Shown in pieces: positions 12,791 to 24,730 of a stretch of 64,000 nt of DNA. Origin of the DNA: Salminus brasiliensis (Eukaryota; Chordata; Actinopteri; Characiformes; Bryconidae); the NCBI RefSeq assembly GCF_030463535.1, contig NC_132899.1:14913490-14977489 (forward strand). The letters run 5' to 3'. The translations under genes were made by a program, and so were the position numbers. The notes under the pieces are model-generated. The model saw only the letters and a program-made list of their open reading frames with translations. It had not been told where the DNA came from and made no database searches. Every line of letters begins with the position of its first letter. Position 1 is the stretch's first letter.

Positions 12791-14139
12791 CATAGAAGTT
12801 ATACAGTCTCTTTAGATGCATGTACTTTTGACAAATAATTGTTTTAGTTATATTACCTCTATCTTTCAATATTGTTCAAATGCACTTTTTACTCCTTATA
12901 AAGAGTATTATAGAGTCACACTGTTTCAATACAGTCGTAAATAATAATAAAGACCAGTAAATTGTTTTTTTTGTGGTAAAAACATTTTAAAATGTGACAC
13001 GGCACATTAATGCTACTGTTTTATTGCCATACTTGACCTACAGTCAACTGATTATGTCATGTGCTTAGTCTCTAGATGGAGACCTGCCCTCATCAGTGTC
13101 TGCACAGCTGGAGACAGTTACAGTTGTGTCCAGCATGGAGCAATTTTCCATTTCTTGCACCTCACAAAAGTAATCCACATTATTGCTGTGTATTTCTGTA
13201 TACACTGCTTGCGTACATGTCACCACATTACCCACTTTGTCCACTTTGTCTGGCCTCCTCTGGAACAGTGTTAGTGTTCCTCATTGAGAAATTAGGTTGC
13301 TGCGAAAAACCAATGCCAGTTGGAGAGCAACCATTTCAGAGAGTCAGTTCAGAAGGACCTTAGTCAAATGTAAGCTTTCATTTATTTAAGTGATCTGACA
13401 GTAGCTTGTGCTTGAAAATTGAACAGCTTAATGAAAGCAATCAATTTTTCAATGTGTAAGAACATCTTAATCAAGTTAGATTTCCTGTGAACTCAAAAGT
13501 GGCCAATTGTGTATGTAGTAAATGCAGACAGAGATACCATTGTTATAAGGTGCTTTCAAAATCTTGTCCCTATGCCTTTTTACCAAATTAGGCTTTTGAA
13601 AAGTCATATAGACCGGAATGATCACTTGTATAGTGCTTTGAGTGCTCCGGATCTCTGTGTAATTTACTGCCACTGCACCACAAAAATGTGGCCCTGTGCA
13701 GGGCTTTGTTCAACGGCACATTCACTCATGCAATTCTTCACACAAAGGACTTTAAACAGCCTTGACTGCAGGGGGACCGGGATGCTTTTTCCGCAAACAA
13801 TCTCACAAGTGCAAGAAACCTGCTTTGAATGGCACATGTAGGCCATTAGGTTAATTGCCACTATGCAAACAATTACCCAAGTGGAGAATTAGCAGCAGTC
13901 GCAATTAGTCCTGAGATAAAGATGCAGATAAAGAGGTGCAATCGTGTATTTCTCAGTTCTAGTCAATCAATTGACCAAGAGATATTTTCCTCTAGGTAAC
14001 AAGGCCATAGTGAAAGGTCCATATCAATATGGTCGTGCACAAATCTGGTAACTCTACCACCTCTACCATAACTTTCAGTGTAAGGCAATGTAAAATGATT
14101 TTATTCCAGGTCATTGTGGAGCACTTGTATTGGTCCATT

Positions 14140-15012
14140 CATCATGACATTTGGACAGCAATAATGAATATATTTGTGTCCAAATGTTTGTGGACACCCC
14201 TTCTAATGAATGCATTCAGCTACTTAAAGTTGAACCCACTGCTGATGCAGATATGCGAATGCACACACAACTTGTACAGTGCCAGTAGAGAAGTACTGCC
14301 AATAGAATAGGAGACTCTGGAGCAGATATACATGAACCGATTGGCAATGCCAGGTATGGGCTAGACGGGTATAAGGTTCCACAGCTCAGTGGAACTGTGT
14401 TCTCTGGAATGATGATGCTTCATCCATTACTTTTTGGATGAGTTGGGGAGTTAGAGAATAGGTGGGGTGGTGATCACCCAACATCCTGACCTCACTAATG
14501 CTCTTGTCGCTGGTCACAATCAAATCCTCACAGCAATGCTCCAAAATCTAGTAGAAAGCCTTCTCTGGACTGTAGAGACAGTCACTCCAACAAAAGCAGG
14601 ATAAACTCTGTTTAACCCAGATAACATGCTCATGTGGGCTTGTATTGGTAGCCCAACCAGAAAGCTATGTCCATGGGTTCCATGTTGACCCCACATATGG
14701 ATGCCCACCAGGGTTCCACCAGGGTCAATGATGGGACCAGGAGAGGTTAAACATTGGCCCCATCTGGGTTGTACACTGCACATAGAGCCTAGAGTCAGAT
14801 TAGGGTGGGCTGCAACGATAGGCCCCATTTGGGAAGCCCAATTCACAGTAACAACATATAAACAAACCCACTAAGAGGCAATGCCCACCTTGAACCCACC
14901 TAACCCACGTTGCACCCATGCGAGCCCCACATTAGCATGTTGGCTGGGTAATATCTAAGAGTTTGAATGAAACAATGAATGGTGTCTTAATATTTTTGTC
15001 CATATAGTGTAG
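14140..15012 (+). mobile_element. Non-autonomous TIR transposon (TATATGGACA family)
   Basis: The left end contains TTGTGTCCAAATGTTTGTGG. The right end, ATTTTTGTCCATATAGTGTA, is its inverted counterpart. The internal blocks (ACTGCCAATAGAATAGG, GGAACTGTGTTCTCTGGAAT) recur at 37440-37800 and, inverted, at 62620-62890. There is no coding capacity, and a second element is inserted at 14615-14949. Confidence 0.7.
14615..14949 (+). mobile_element. 335-bp MITE nested in another MITE
   Basis: The ends ACCCAGATAACATGCTCATG and, inverted, ACCCAGCCAACATGCTAATG form terminal inverted repeats of about 24 bp. The interior is rich in CCCA/GGGT motifs and non-coding. It splits the surrounding MITE, so it inserted later. 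Confidence 0.7.
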
Positions 15013-15809
15013 ATGGGTTTTACATAACAGTGACGATATAGGCTTTTCATCACTGCAGGAGAGGACATGGCTTAGAGTTGGTATTTGTCTATTTACACAA
15101 CAAAGGGAATAGAAACAAATGTGATTATGAAATGATTAGAGTTGGACATTCATTCATGCACAAAATATTTGGAGTTAACAAAATGCATCTAGCCCTGAAG
15201 TTTGTAGCCTTGGGATATTTCAGCCCAGGCTTAGTCTGCTCTCTTTCATTCTACATTAATCTTGCATGCAGGTTTGTAATTGATGTGGGATCACATGATC
15301 AGTTTAAGTGAAAGACTACACCTTGACTCAGTCTAACATGGTAATGCACACCTTGTGACCCAGACAACACACTGCATGAGACCAACAGCTCTGTCTCATG
15401 TGACTGTGTGTGCTATGGAGCCCCCTGTCTAAAGTAATCAAAAGTGTTAAACAGAGCCTTACCACAGTCTTTGAAGATGAAACACTAGTCTAGCATGGCA
15501 GTGACTCTTGCGAGGCCACTCACAAAATGCACTATATTTGCTACAGTTGTAGTTTAAAACAATGAAGATAATAATAGAAACTCAATATATCCAAAAAGCA
15601 CATCCAAAACCGCTTAAACCAGATGCAGGAAGGTTTGTGGCCCTGCCTGAAATGGTTTGGATAGCTGAACCATAATTACCGCCACCGTTATTTAGATTTA
15701 GAAAAGTTGTGCATAAACAATGTGTCTCACAGTGCTTCAAAATGACTGTCCTCAAAATACTTGGTCAAAATTCAGTCACTGCAAATTTTATAAACATCAC
15801 CTTTTATAG
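15013..15809. other. Intronic sequence, nothing recognised
   Basis: AT-rich sequence between the MITE and the first c1qtnf1 coding exon. No motif beyond the acceptor next to the exon. Confidence 0.4.
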
Positions 15810-15844
15810 GCCCTGGACTGACCTATTTTGGCACGTCTCAGATA

Positions 15845-16020
15845 ATGCAGGTGTGTTGTGGCCATGGGACCCCCCTGCCAGTGGTGAGTGTAGGACTATT
15901 GGTGCTGGTGTGTGCAAAGTGGGCTGAGCCATACAGGACCCCCTACCCTGAGGGAGACCAGGAGAGATATGACCAGCCAAGAGATTCTCGTCAGGAAACA
16001 GACTACCACAGAGACAGCAG
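15845..16020 (+). CDS. c1qtnf1: c1qtnf1 coding exon 1 (signal peptide and linker)
   Basis: The exon encodes the initiator Met through the first two bases of Ser59. The donor is AGCAG|GTACCA, with GT at 16021. The transcribed exon probably begins upstream, after an acceptor TTTTATAG at 15802-15809 or TCTCAG ending at 15841, so the ATG would lie 3 to 35 nt into the exon. Reading past the donor gives only a few unrelated residues before a stop. Confidence 0.9.
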
Positions 16021-19000
16021 GTACCAGCAATTATGTCATATGATATGTAATGTCAGTTCAATTCTGTATTAATACCTAAGGCTGTGCAGTACATGTGCAG
16101 CACACGTGCAGTATATGGACTAATCTGTGATTGCCATGTTGTTTGGCAACCATAGCCTATTGTTAATGAATTCTACTTTTGAATTGCTGTAACTATTAAT
16201 AATAATATATATTTACTGAACTGTAGTGTCTCTTGTCATACAACAATGGACCATTCAAGACTTAGTGCTACCATATGTGTAACCCTTGTGTTGTTTTAAG
16301 GGTCAAAAATGACCTGCCACTATGTTTAACTGCAGAGAAAACCTCCTAAACGATCTTTTCTAGCTTTATATCCTATTGCTTCCTAGAGTGACCCCAACAT
16401 TAGGGAAAGTGAAACATCACCTTTGTTCAAACTTCCTTGAAAGTTGTACATCACCAGGGTACATGGATTCTTTTCAGCTCAGATAAGTATACAGAATGCT
16501 AAACCTGCACAAGGGTTCAGGGTTAAACTGGTGAATTGTTTTTTCTTTTGGTGCAGTAACAGCAGGAGAACAGAGTGCCGGCGATGTTGTGACCCAATGG
16601 AGGAGCCTCCTCAGTACAGCAGCACTTACCCCCAATACCAGGTGGTTCCACAGATAAACATCACCATCCTCAAAGGTACAAACCTTCTCAAAGTGTATGC
16701 CTAACAATAACACCTAGTTTAACTGCAGGACTGGTTCAAGAGACAAAAACTGATACATTCTATCAGTAGTATCCTAAATCCAGTCTTCCAACCATGAAAT
16801 GCATTGCCAACAATGGATTTTGTTTTCCAGCAAACTAACTGGATGTATCTGGTATAGAACAGTGATTGTGAGTCTATGCTAAAAAGCTCTGAATCACACA
16901 TGGCCTAACCACAAAGAATAGGGCACAGCAAAACAGAGTGTAAATGGACTCCTCATTGGACTTCATTGTCCAAACAGTCTCTGGCAGAGACAACCAGATT
17001 ATTAAACAATTTTTATGGCTACTGGAACAGAGAAACTGCAGGGTATAAAAATGTGTAGTTACATAACCTAAAAATGTAATGTTTTATTGAAGCTATGTTC
17101 CTCCTGAAGGCTACCAATTAAATAGTTTGAACAAAAATAATGTCACCCTTGCCCCTAAGGTAGTCTATCAATCAAGACATGTTTGGTGCAGTTTGTCTCA
17201 TTATTTTTGCACTGGAGCAACAAAGACAACTAACCAGTAACAGAAGCTTATACCTAAGTATTTGTATTGTGCAAACTGCATGAATAATCATGGACTTGCA
17301 ATAAAACACATCAGACTACAAGTACAGTTGCTTAATTGGTTTGCAACAGCATACAACAAACCAAACAACTGTGAAAATGGTAGCAGTCCTCTTGAAGTAT
17401 GACATTTGTTTTTTTTTTTTTTTATTTCTTTACATATAACAATAAATCTTAAGGGCTTTTTCTCAGTTATTGTGAATACATGAATCCATACCCAGAAAGA
17501 TTATGCACACACAGAAGAATCATTCTGTGCACAGTTTTGCAAAAGGGTACAGCATAAGTTCCTCCATTTATTGCTTTTTATTATTTTCTTCGGACACAAA
17601 CAGTCAAGCAACGAAGAACAGTGCTTTTCTGGGGTCATGGTATTTTACCATGCAGGAGAAGGTTATTAGTCATGCAGATGCTAAATTGAAGCACTCGTGA
17701 CAAAATGAACCAATCACAGACTCTGGGTCTGGAAAAAAAAAATGATGTAAAATTGTAGACATTTAGAAATGTAGTTTGCATAAACATCAGGGGTGGCACT
17801 ATTCTCCAAAGCTGCACTTTAACCAATAACAAACAAACAGTAAAATAAAAGCCACTGATACGTTTTTCTGAATGGTAAGAGAGCTGGGTAAATATCTATG
17901 GTACCCTACCATTCTCTCTCCTTGAAACTGGTCCTGTTTTCTGGACCAGTGCATTTTTCTGCACAATTTAACATGGAGCAGTGGCAGAGATGACATTTGT
18001 TCATAGCTGTAGTAATTATCTGGGCAGTATATCAGGCTGCGCAACACCTGCAGAATGTTTAGCCCAAAGTTCTATATGTGTGTACAGTAAGTTTATGTGT
18101 AAATATTCAGTATTTCTATTTTGTAAATATGTTCTTTTTGCACTACTGTGAGGGACGATGCACCCACATTTGCACTCACCTTCACACCTGTGTAATGTGA
18201 CATGACAGTAAAAGTGATTTGATTTGATTTGAACCTGCGGAACAAACCTGATGGTTGGGTTGGATCAAGATCAGATCACGTTTTCACCACCATCAAACCA
18301 CTCCAGAGTTTGTTGACCACACAGAGACCACCTCCTCTCAAGGGACTATGTGCGGTTGTTTTGGTCCACTTCCGACTGAGATTACTGTATTAACACCTGT
18401 CCAAACAAATCACACCAAGGGTGGAAACAAACCACAGTCCGATTTAACCAGACTGAAACGTGCAGGTGTGAAAACAGGCTTACTTTCACCACGACATTTA
18501 GCCTAGGTCAGTGCTATAATTTAATTACATGCCACGCAAAGCCTTTTCATTAAACTAAACATCTCATGATAGTTTGACTATATGTGGGAAAAAAAATCCT
18601 TCATTCCTTTAATTCTCTTTCCACCCAGGGGAGAAGGGAGACACCGGTCAACGTGGGCCCTATGGGAAAGCAGGCAAGATTGGTAACACAGGCCAGCGAG
18701 GAGTCCCTGGCATAAAGGGCACAAAGGGTAGCATTGGAACTCCAGGGGAACCCTGTAAATCCTACTATGCTGCTTTCTCTGTAGGCCGCAAGAAGGCCTT
18801 GCACAGCAACGACTACTACCAGACCCTAGTGTTTGACACAGAGCTGGTCAACCTGTACGGCCACTTCAACATGTTTACAGGAAAGTTCTTCTGCTACGTG
18901 CCAGGGATTTACTTCTTCAGCCTTAATGTGCACACATGGAACCAGAAGGAGACGTACTTGCACGTAATGAAGAACGAGCAGGAGATGGCCATCCTGTACG

Positions 19001-19179
19001 CCCAGCCTAGTGACCGCTCCATCATGCAGAGCCAAAGCCTGATGCTGGAACTGGAGAGAGATGATGAGGTGTGGGTGCGGCTCTATAAGGGCGAGAGGGA
19101 AAACGCTGTCTTCAGTGATGACTTTGACACTTACATCACATTCAGCGGCTACCTCATCAAAGCCAAGAGTGAAGGCTAG
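15845..19179 (+). CDS. c1qtnf1: C1q/TNF-related protein 1 (CTRP1), three coding exons
   Basis: The coding sequence is the join of 15845-16020, 16557-16675 and 18629-19179: 846 nt, 281 codons plus TAG. All junctions are GT-AG and in phase. Residues 1 to about 26 form a signal peptide with hydrophobic core [14 protein letters not shown]. Residues 27-92 are a polar linker with Cys66, Cys69 and Cys70, which could cross-link trimers. N93-I-T is an N-glycosylation sequon. Residues 99-140 are 14 uninterrupted Gly-X-Y triplets. Residues 141-281 are a C1q domain with [12 protein letters not shown], the aromatic core [15 protein letters not shown] (181-195) and [13 protein letters not shown]. The close match to human CTRP1, including [13 protein letters not shown] and [10 protein letters not shown], and the identical 281-aa length separate it from other CTRPs. 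The family is secreted and forms trimers; CTRP1 is described as a metabolic and vascular adipokine. That role is family knowledge, not read from this sequence. The start is the first ATG after a splice acceptor and directly precedes the signal peptide. Confidence 0.95.
16557..16675 (+). CDS. c1qtnf1: c1qtnf1 coding exon 2 (Cys-rich stalk, NIT sequon)
   Basis: The acceptor TTTTGGTGCAG ends at 16556 and the donor is CTCAAAG|GTACAA at 16676. The exon is 119 nt, entering with two bases carried over and leaving with one. It encodes TECRRCCDP and then [16 protein letters not shown], the collar just before the collagen stalk and a CTRP1 hallmark. The N-I-T sequon lies here. Confidence 0.92.
16676..18628 (+). 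other. c1qtnf1 intron between coding exons 2 and 3
   Basis: This 1.95 kb intron has the donor GTACAA and an acceptor with tract TTTAATTCTCTTTCCACCCAG. It contains poly(T) near 17408 and, at about 18150-18231, a retrotransposon-like 3' tail ending in a short TTTGA repeat. The stretch 18240-18500 resembles a dispersed fish repeat. No exon was seen inside. Confidence 0.7.
18150..18231 (+). mobile_element. Retrotransposon-like 3' tail, (TTTGA)n end
   Basis: The sequence ends gtgacatgacagtaaaagtg followed by TTTGATTTGATTTGA, a typical 3' terminus of truncated fish non-LTR elements or their SINE partners. Confidence 0.4.
18629..19179 (+). CDS. c1qtnf1: c1qtnf1 coding exon 3 (collagen stalk and C1q domain)
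   Basis: The acceptor TTTCCACCCAG ends at 18628. The first two bases complete Gly99, the first collagen glycine. All 14 collagen triplets and the whole C1q domain are in this exon, which is usual for CTRP genes. The frame is open to TAG at 19177-19179 with no disablement. Its GC content is clearly higher than that of the flanking intron and 3' region. Confidence 0.95.
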
Positions 19180-20840
19180 TGGACCTAGGTGATATGGGCA
19201 CTGGCATGAAATATAAACGTATATGTGCATTGAGTAACTGTTGTTGCTCCTTTTTTATATCATTTGTATTGGACATGTAGTATATAAAAGAAGCCCATCT
19301 CAGTTTATGTAACATTGTTATCCACCTATCTACGTGCAACGTGAACACAGACAGAAGAAGACTATCAGGGGCTCTGGGAGCATAAAGTTAAACTGGGGAC
19401 AAAGCCAGGACCAAACGCCGGAGAGTGGGGCTTAATGCTGTCTGCACACTTTGATGCTGTTCTCAGTTGTAAAAAACTGAGCGGTATTATTAGACAGTTA
19501 AGTTAGTGGTTAGTTATCTCACTGTATGACAAATTCTGTCCCCAACAAATTCCAGTTGAGACTTTCCTTTAATGGATAAACCAACAAACCTCCAACCATT
19601 AACATCAGATAGGCATAACAGGGTACAGTTTATACTGTATGCCAGTTATCTACAGATATTGATTTTGAATGAGTGGTTTTATTCCAGAATTCATAAAAGC
19701 TCACTGATTTTTTTTATTACTTTTACATAGAGAAGAAACATCAATAATTAATACCATCTTTATTAGAAAACCTTGTTTTATACATGTTATATCTTACAAC
19801 ATTTAGTTTTCAAGGTACTGAATTAAAAAATGGACAGACATGTCATTTTAGAATGAAACCCCATATCGTCACTGTCCAGTGAAAAACATGTATCTACAAA
19901 ACAGTGATTTTACAGGAGAAGGCAGAAACATCCCTAATTTTGAATAGAAGTTAATGGAAAATACGTTTTTTCCCCCAAGTAATTTAGAGCATTTGTATGG
20001 GTCCTTTCATCCCGAATTATTCAAACAGTCTGTAGAGCAGCTACAGGGTTCAAACCATGGAGAAAACTAAAAATGGGCAAAAATAGAGATACATGTTTTT
20101 TTATTGGACAGCAGCTATATTAAATAATTATATATATATGTCTTTACAAAACCTCAGGTCTTCCTAACTCTAAACAATACTAAACAGAAAATCTTGAGAA
20201 GCACTAATCAGGTCTTTAAAAGCATTTAACACAAACACACTTTCTGTTTTGACTGTGGTTTTTGCTGAGATAGAGTGCTGCAATAATCTATATAATATTC
20301 TGTGGTGAAGAATACAAAGATATGGTGCTCTGATCAATGACGATACAGTCTGATGGTGCTGTTGAACATTTAAAATATGCAGAGATTCTACAATCTACAG
20401 GAAGTAGTATTTTTATATTTTCAGAAGTGGTATGTTTACAGTGTCTGTAAGCTTACAAGGGATTTGAAATGATAGTGTTAAAAACAGTGAACTGTGGTCC
20501 TTGATAACACTTAGTCAAGCTTATTGTTAAATGGTTTGTTGAATTGTTCATTAAAATGACTCCATTAGATGATGATGATGCCCCTGAGTGAACTGTGGTC
20601 TCTCTGCCCATGGCACTCCACATGAATTACTTAAGAGTGGAGAAAGGGAGGTCTCATGAGGAAGCGCTTTTATAGTCAACAGCTGTAAATGTTCTTTTGG
20701 TTTCCCATTACTGACATTAACAGAAAGTCACTCCACGTGTTTTGGGCCAGTATTTGAACACTGAGTTTCAGAAGCTCTAATCAGGTCTATGAAAATTATT
20801 GTACAAATTCAAAAAGAAATGCAAATATATTCAATAAAAA
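19180..20840 (+). other. Probable 3' UTR of c1qtnf1
   Basis: AT-rich non-coding sequence follows the TAG. A possible early poly(A) signal ATTAAA is at 19822-19827 and a canonical AATAAA at 20833-20838. The true 3' end cannot be decided from sequence alone, so the UTR may be about 0.65 or 1.65 kb. Confidence 0.4.
20833..20838 (+). terminator. Candidate poly(A) signal AATAAA for c1qtnf1
   Basis: A canonical hexamer 1.65 kb after the stop codon, followed within about 60 nt by a TG-rich stretch (20894-20925) that could act as the downstream element. No transcript evidence is available here. Confidence 0.35.
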
Positions 20841-22200
20841 AGCAGAAATACATCCTACAAAACAGCTTAGTGTTGGTATTTTTGTGCAGTAGGGTGTGTG
20901 CGTGATTGTGTGTGTGGGTGTGTCAGTATTTCCACTGGCCTGGTTGGACTAAGAAAGTGCACTGGATCCAGAGGAATTTTCAGAAGTGGAATGAGGGCTG
21001 GTCCAACTCCTTCACACCCTGTCCCTTCAAAGCCCAACGACAGCAAAACACACCAAAGACCTTTCAACACCAACGACCAGCCTTATTTAAGAGGCAGACG
21101 TTCACCTTTGACCGCAACTGCTGTGTGTACACTACAGCAGCTTTATTCCCACTATTTCCTGTGACAGATTGATAATAGTCATTAATGCTCTGTCGGCCTG
21201 TGTAGCGCTCTCACTTCGGGTTTTATGACAGTCATTAAGGCATATATTATGATAATGTATCACAGCTGAGCTGAGTATGTAATGTGATGAGTTTAAGAGA
21301 ATGTGGGTAAACAGTGCAGTGATGCAGTCCAGATGTCCATGCGATCTAAAAATGATCTGTTACAGGTCGCAGCTCTGCTAATCAACTACTTTTCTGTAGC
21401 TTCATCACTGCAATGTACGATCCAAAGAAATATTCATTAATGTTCAGTACAAGTTGTTTTAACCTACTTTGTGCTGTTAAATAATTCTGTAGAAAGACTT
21501 TGTCACCCTCTTGTGGTTGATACATTGGTAACAACATTTTCTTTAGCTGGAAACAGGCCGGCCAAGAACAGTCAGTGACCAAGTGCCCTCTAACTGACTG
21601 TATTTTGTTGCACATTGATAAAACATGCATGCATGGCAGTTTAAAGGAATGCCACATATTGTAGGTGTTACCATTCAATGGTGCAACTACCATTAGTGTA
21701 GGCAAGGCAAGCACACAGCCATAGGAGGCCTACAGCCCTAAATGACCCATGGTAACCAACCGTCCGCCCCATCCAACAATGCTTTTTCTGGACTCCTTAT
21801 TGCTACTTATATAATTTTACTGATGACTTATGGGTAGGGTTATGGCAACAGTAATATCCTTCAACCATTACCCTCACTCTCAAAGCACCAGTTTAGTCCA
21901 GGCATAGCAATAGTGAGTGCACAAGCAGAGCTAATTTTGTAATTTTGTTTTATTAACTGGAGTTAATTTATATGGGAGACTTAGCATTTTTATACTGGGC
22001 ACATATGATCCCAGTTTTGCTGTTGTTGTTGCAAGTACAAAATGTAATAATAGAGTGTAATAATATTTTAGCTCTGTAATAAATTACTTAATGTCATAAA
22101 GAGGGACCAGATAAACACATAATCAACGATAAATAGCTGTACACTGGATCACAGCCAAAAATGATGATTTTTTCTAATGTTAAAGGAATACTAAAGCAAA
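20841..22200. other. Intergenic region after c1qtnf1
   Basis: TG-rich at 20894-20925, with an open but unrecognised + strand frame at 20906-21172. From about 21680 the sequence (aggcaaggcaagcacacagc) resembles a dispersed repeat. No supported gene. Confidence 0.4.
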
Positions 22201-22329
22201 AATAGTCCACTTACGGTAGATGTAGTCAGTTTTATGTGAAAACGTCAACATTGGTCATCGTCCAGTAAAACGACCCCATTAGTACATTCAGAGGAAACGC
22301 GACCTCTAGCGATGAAGAACAGACTACAA

Positions 22330-22392
22330 GCGAATCGTCTTAAAGTCGATTCACAACGGAGAATCGACTCACAACTGAGTCGACTCGTCAAA
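22330..22392. repeat. Cluster of short palindromes and a hairpin
   Basis: AGTCGATTC (22344-22352) and its exact inverse GAATCGACT (22361-22369) flank an 8-nt loop. The perfect palindrome GAGTCGACTC follows at 22377-22386. 'cacaac' repeats in step, suggesting an 18-bp near-tandem unit. The cluster lies in a CpG-richer island (22250-22610) just left of the minisatellite. Confidence 0.7.
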
Positions 22393-22810
22393 CCCAGCGT
22401 CACCCTAACCGAGCGAAATTACAAAAATGTAAAGTGTAGTTTGTTGACTTAATTCTAACCTTAACCCAGAGATGGGTTGTTCGGCACTGCACGTCTCGAG
22501 ATTTTAAAGCAATACCGGTTAAGCAGTAGCGTTTCTACACAGTGGTTCAGAGTCTCGCTCAAAATAACGGCAATCAAGTGATCGCTGGAAACGAAGATTT
22601 GTTACGTCACTGAACCGCATTCAGTAGTGGTCTTTTTCACATTATTACATATTATAAAACGTGATTATTTCAAAACAATATCTAAGATGAAATACATACA
22701 TGCAGTTAAAAGAAGAAAAGCATGCCTACATCAATGCATTATGCTCTGGTTTAAAGCTTATCGACAAATTAGTGAATTAAGCAATGATTGTGTAGTATTT
22801 CTATTTACAC

Positions 22811-22860
22811 AACAGGTGGCGCAGTAGAGCTACGCTGTGGTTCAAATGCTGTGAAGCATC
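22811..22860 (+). mobile_element. Short SINE-head remnant at the minisatellite edge
   Basis: GGTGGCGCAGTAGAGCTACG followed by TGGTTCAAATGC looks like eroded A and B boxes of a tRNA-derived SINE. About 60 bp further on the satellite-like sequence begins. Confidence 0.35.
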
Positions 22861-22915
22861 GAAAAATTTTGTCTTCAAATGTGTTACTGCTTTGGAAGTA
22901 TCGTGCTGCTCATCC

Positions 22916-24730
22916 CTACCCTAACCTACACCTTAATCTACACCTTAACCTAACCATAACCCTTATTCTGCAACTGACCTTATCCCTTACTCCGACCCCG
23001 ACCTTAAACCTTATTCTGAACCCAACCTTATCCCTTAATCTGAACCCGATCTTAACCCTTATTCTGAAACTAATCTTAACCCTAATTCTGAAACTAATAT
23101 TAACCCTTATTCTGAACCCAATCCTAACCCTTATTCTGAACCTGATCTTAACTCTTATTCTGAACCCAATCCTAACCCTTATTCTGAACCTGATCTTAAC
23201 TCTTATTCTGAACCCGATCCTAACCCTTATTCTGAACCCGATCCTAACCCTTATTCTGAACCCAACCTTATCCCTTAATCTGAACCCGATCTTAACCCTT
23301 ATTCTGAAACTAATCTTAACCCTAATTCTGAAACTAATATTAACCCTTATTCTGAACCCAATCTTAACCCTTATTCTGAACCCAATCTTAACCCTTATTC
23401 TGAACCCGATCCTAACCCTTATTCTGAACCTGATCTTAACCCTTATTCTGAACCCGATCCTAACCCTTATTCTGAACCCGATCCTAACCCTTATTCTGAA
23501 CCTGACCTTAACCCTTATTCTGAAACTAATCTTAACCCTTATTCTGAACCCAATCTTAACCCTTATTCTGAACCCAATCTTAACCCTTATTCTGAAACTA
23601 ATCTTAACCCTTATTCTGAAACTAATCTTAACCCTTATTCTGAACCTGATCTTAACCCTTATTCTGAACCTGACCTTAACCCTTATTCTGAAACTGACCT
23701 TAACCCTTATTCTGAACCCAATCTTAACCCTTATTCTGAACCCAATCTCAACCCTTATTCTGAAACTAATCTTAACCCTTATTCTGAACCCAATCTTAAC
23801 CCTTATTCTGAACCTGACCTTAACCCTTATTCTGAACCTGATCTTATCCCTTATTCTGAACCTGATCTTATCCCTTATTCTGAAACTAATCTTAACCCTT
23901 ATTCTGAACCTGACCTTAACCCTTATTCTGAACCTGACCTTAACTCTTATTCTGAAACTAATCTTAACCCTTATTCTGAACCTGACCTTAACTCTTATTC
24001 TGAAACTAATCTTAACCCTTATTCTGAACCCAATCTTAACCGTTATTCTGAACCCAATCTTAACCGTTATTCTGAACCCAATCTTAACCCTTATACTGAA
24101 CCTGACCTTAACCCTTATTCTGAACCTGACCTTAACTCTTATTCTGAACCCAATCTCAACCCTTATTCTGAAACTAATCTTAACCCTTATTCTGAAACTA
24201 ATCTTAACCCTTATTCTGAACCTGACCTTAACCCTTATACTGAACCTGATCTTATCCCTTATTCTGAAACTAATCTTAACCCTTATTCTGAAACTAATCT
24301 TAACCCTTATTCTGAACTTGATCTTAACCCTTATTCTGAACCTGACCTTAACCCTTATTCTGAACCCAATCTCAACCCTTATTCTGAAACTAATCTTAAC
24401 CCTTATTCTGAACCCAATCTTAACCCTTATACTGAACCTGACCTTAACCCTTATTCTGAACCTGACCTTAACCCTTATTCTGAACCCAATCTCAACCCTT
24501 ATTCTGAAACTAATCTTAACCCTTATTCTGAACCCAATCTTAACCCTTATACTGAACCTGATCTTAACCCTTATTCTGAACCTGACCTTAACCCTTATTT
24601 TGAACCTGATCTTATCCCTTATTCTGAACCTGACCTTAACCCTTATTCTGAACCTGATCTTATCCCTTATTCTGAACCTGATCTTATCCCTTATTCTGAA
24701 CCTGATATTAACCCTTATTCTGAACCCAAT
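22916..24730. repeat. 24-bp minisatellite, array 1
   Basis: Tandem 24-bp units consist of CTTAACCCTTATTCTGAA plus six variable bases (CCCAAT, CCTGAT, CCTGAC, ACTAAT, CCCGAT). There are about 75 units and the left edge is degenerate. Because 24 is a multiple of 3 and the unit lacks stops in at least one frame on each strand, long frames of about 650 (+) and 630 (-) codons arise, encoding LTLILNPI-type and RIRVKIGF-type octapeptides. They have no splice or start context and are not treated as genes. A block of about 115 bp recurs 240 bp later (23010-23125 and 23250-23365). Confidence 0.97.

Larger units (their letters stand above)
6964..15809 (+). other. Putative first intron of c1qtnf1
   Basis: About 8.8 kb with no convincing exon on either strand. 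It holds a MITE fragment near 9370-9560, a tetranucleotide microsatellite at 9970, a transposon end at 10470-10540, a GGT run at 11309-11331, a Tc1-like remnant at 12245-12790 and a nested pair of MITEs at 14140-15012. The remainder is AT-rich and featureless to the eye. Confidence 0.4.

Noticed and set aside
12408..12838. Two short + strand frames as host genes
   Set aside because: They are pieces of one broken Tc1-like transposase.
18826..19230. 134-codon - strand frame opposite c1qtnf1 exon 3
   Set aside because: Antisense shadow of a strongly supported C1q-domain exon.
20906..21172. 88-codon + strand frame after c1qtnf1
   Set aside because: No domain, starts in a TG-rich tract, not recognisable; more likely intergenic.
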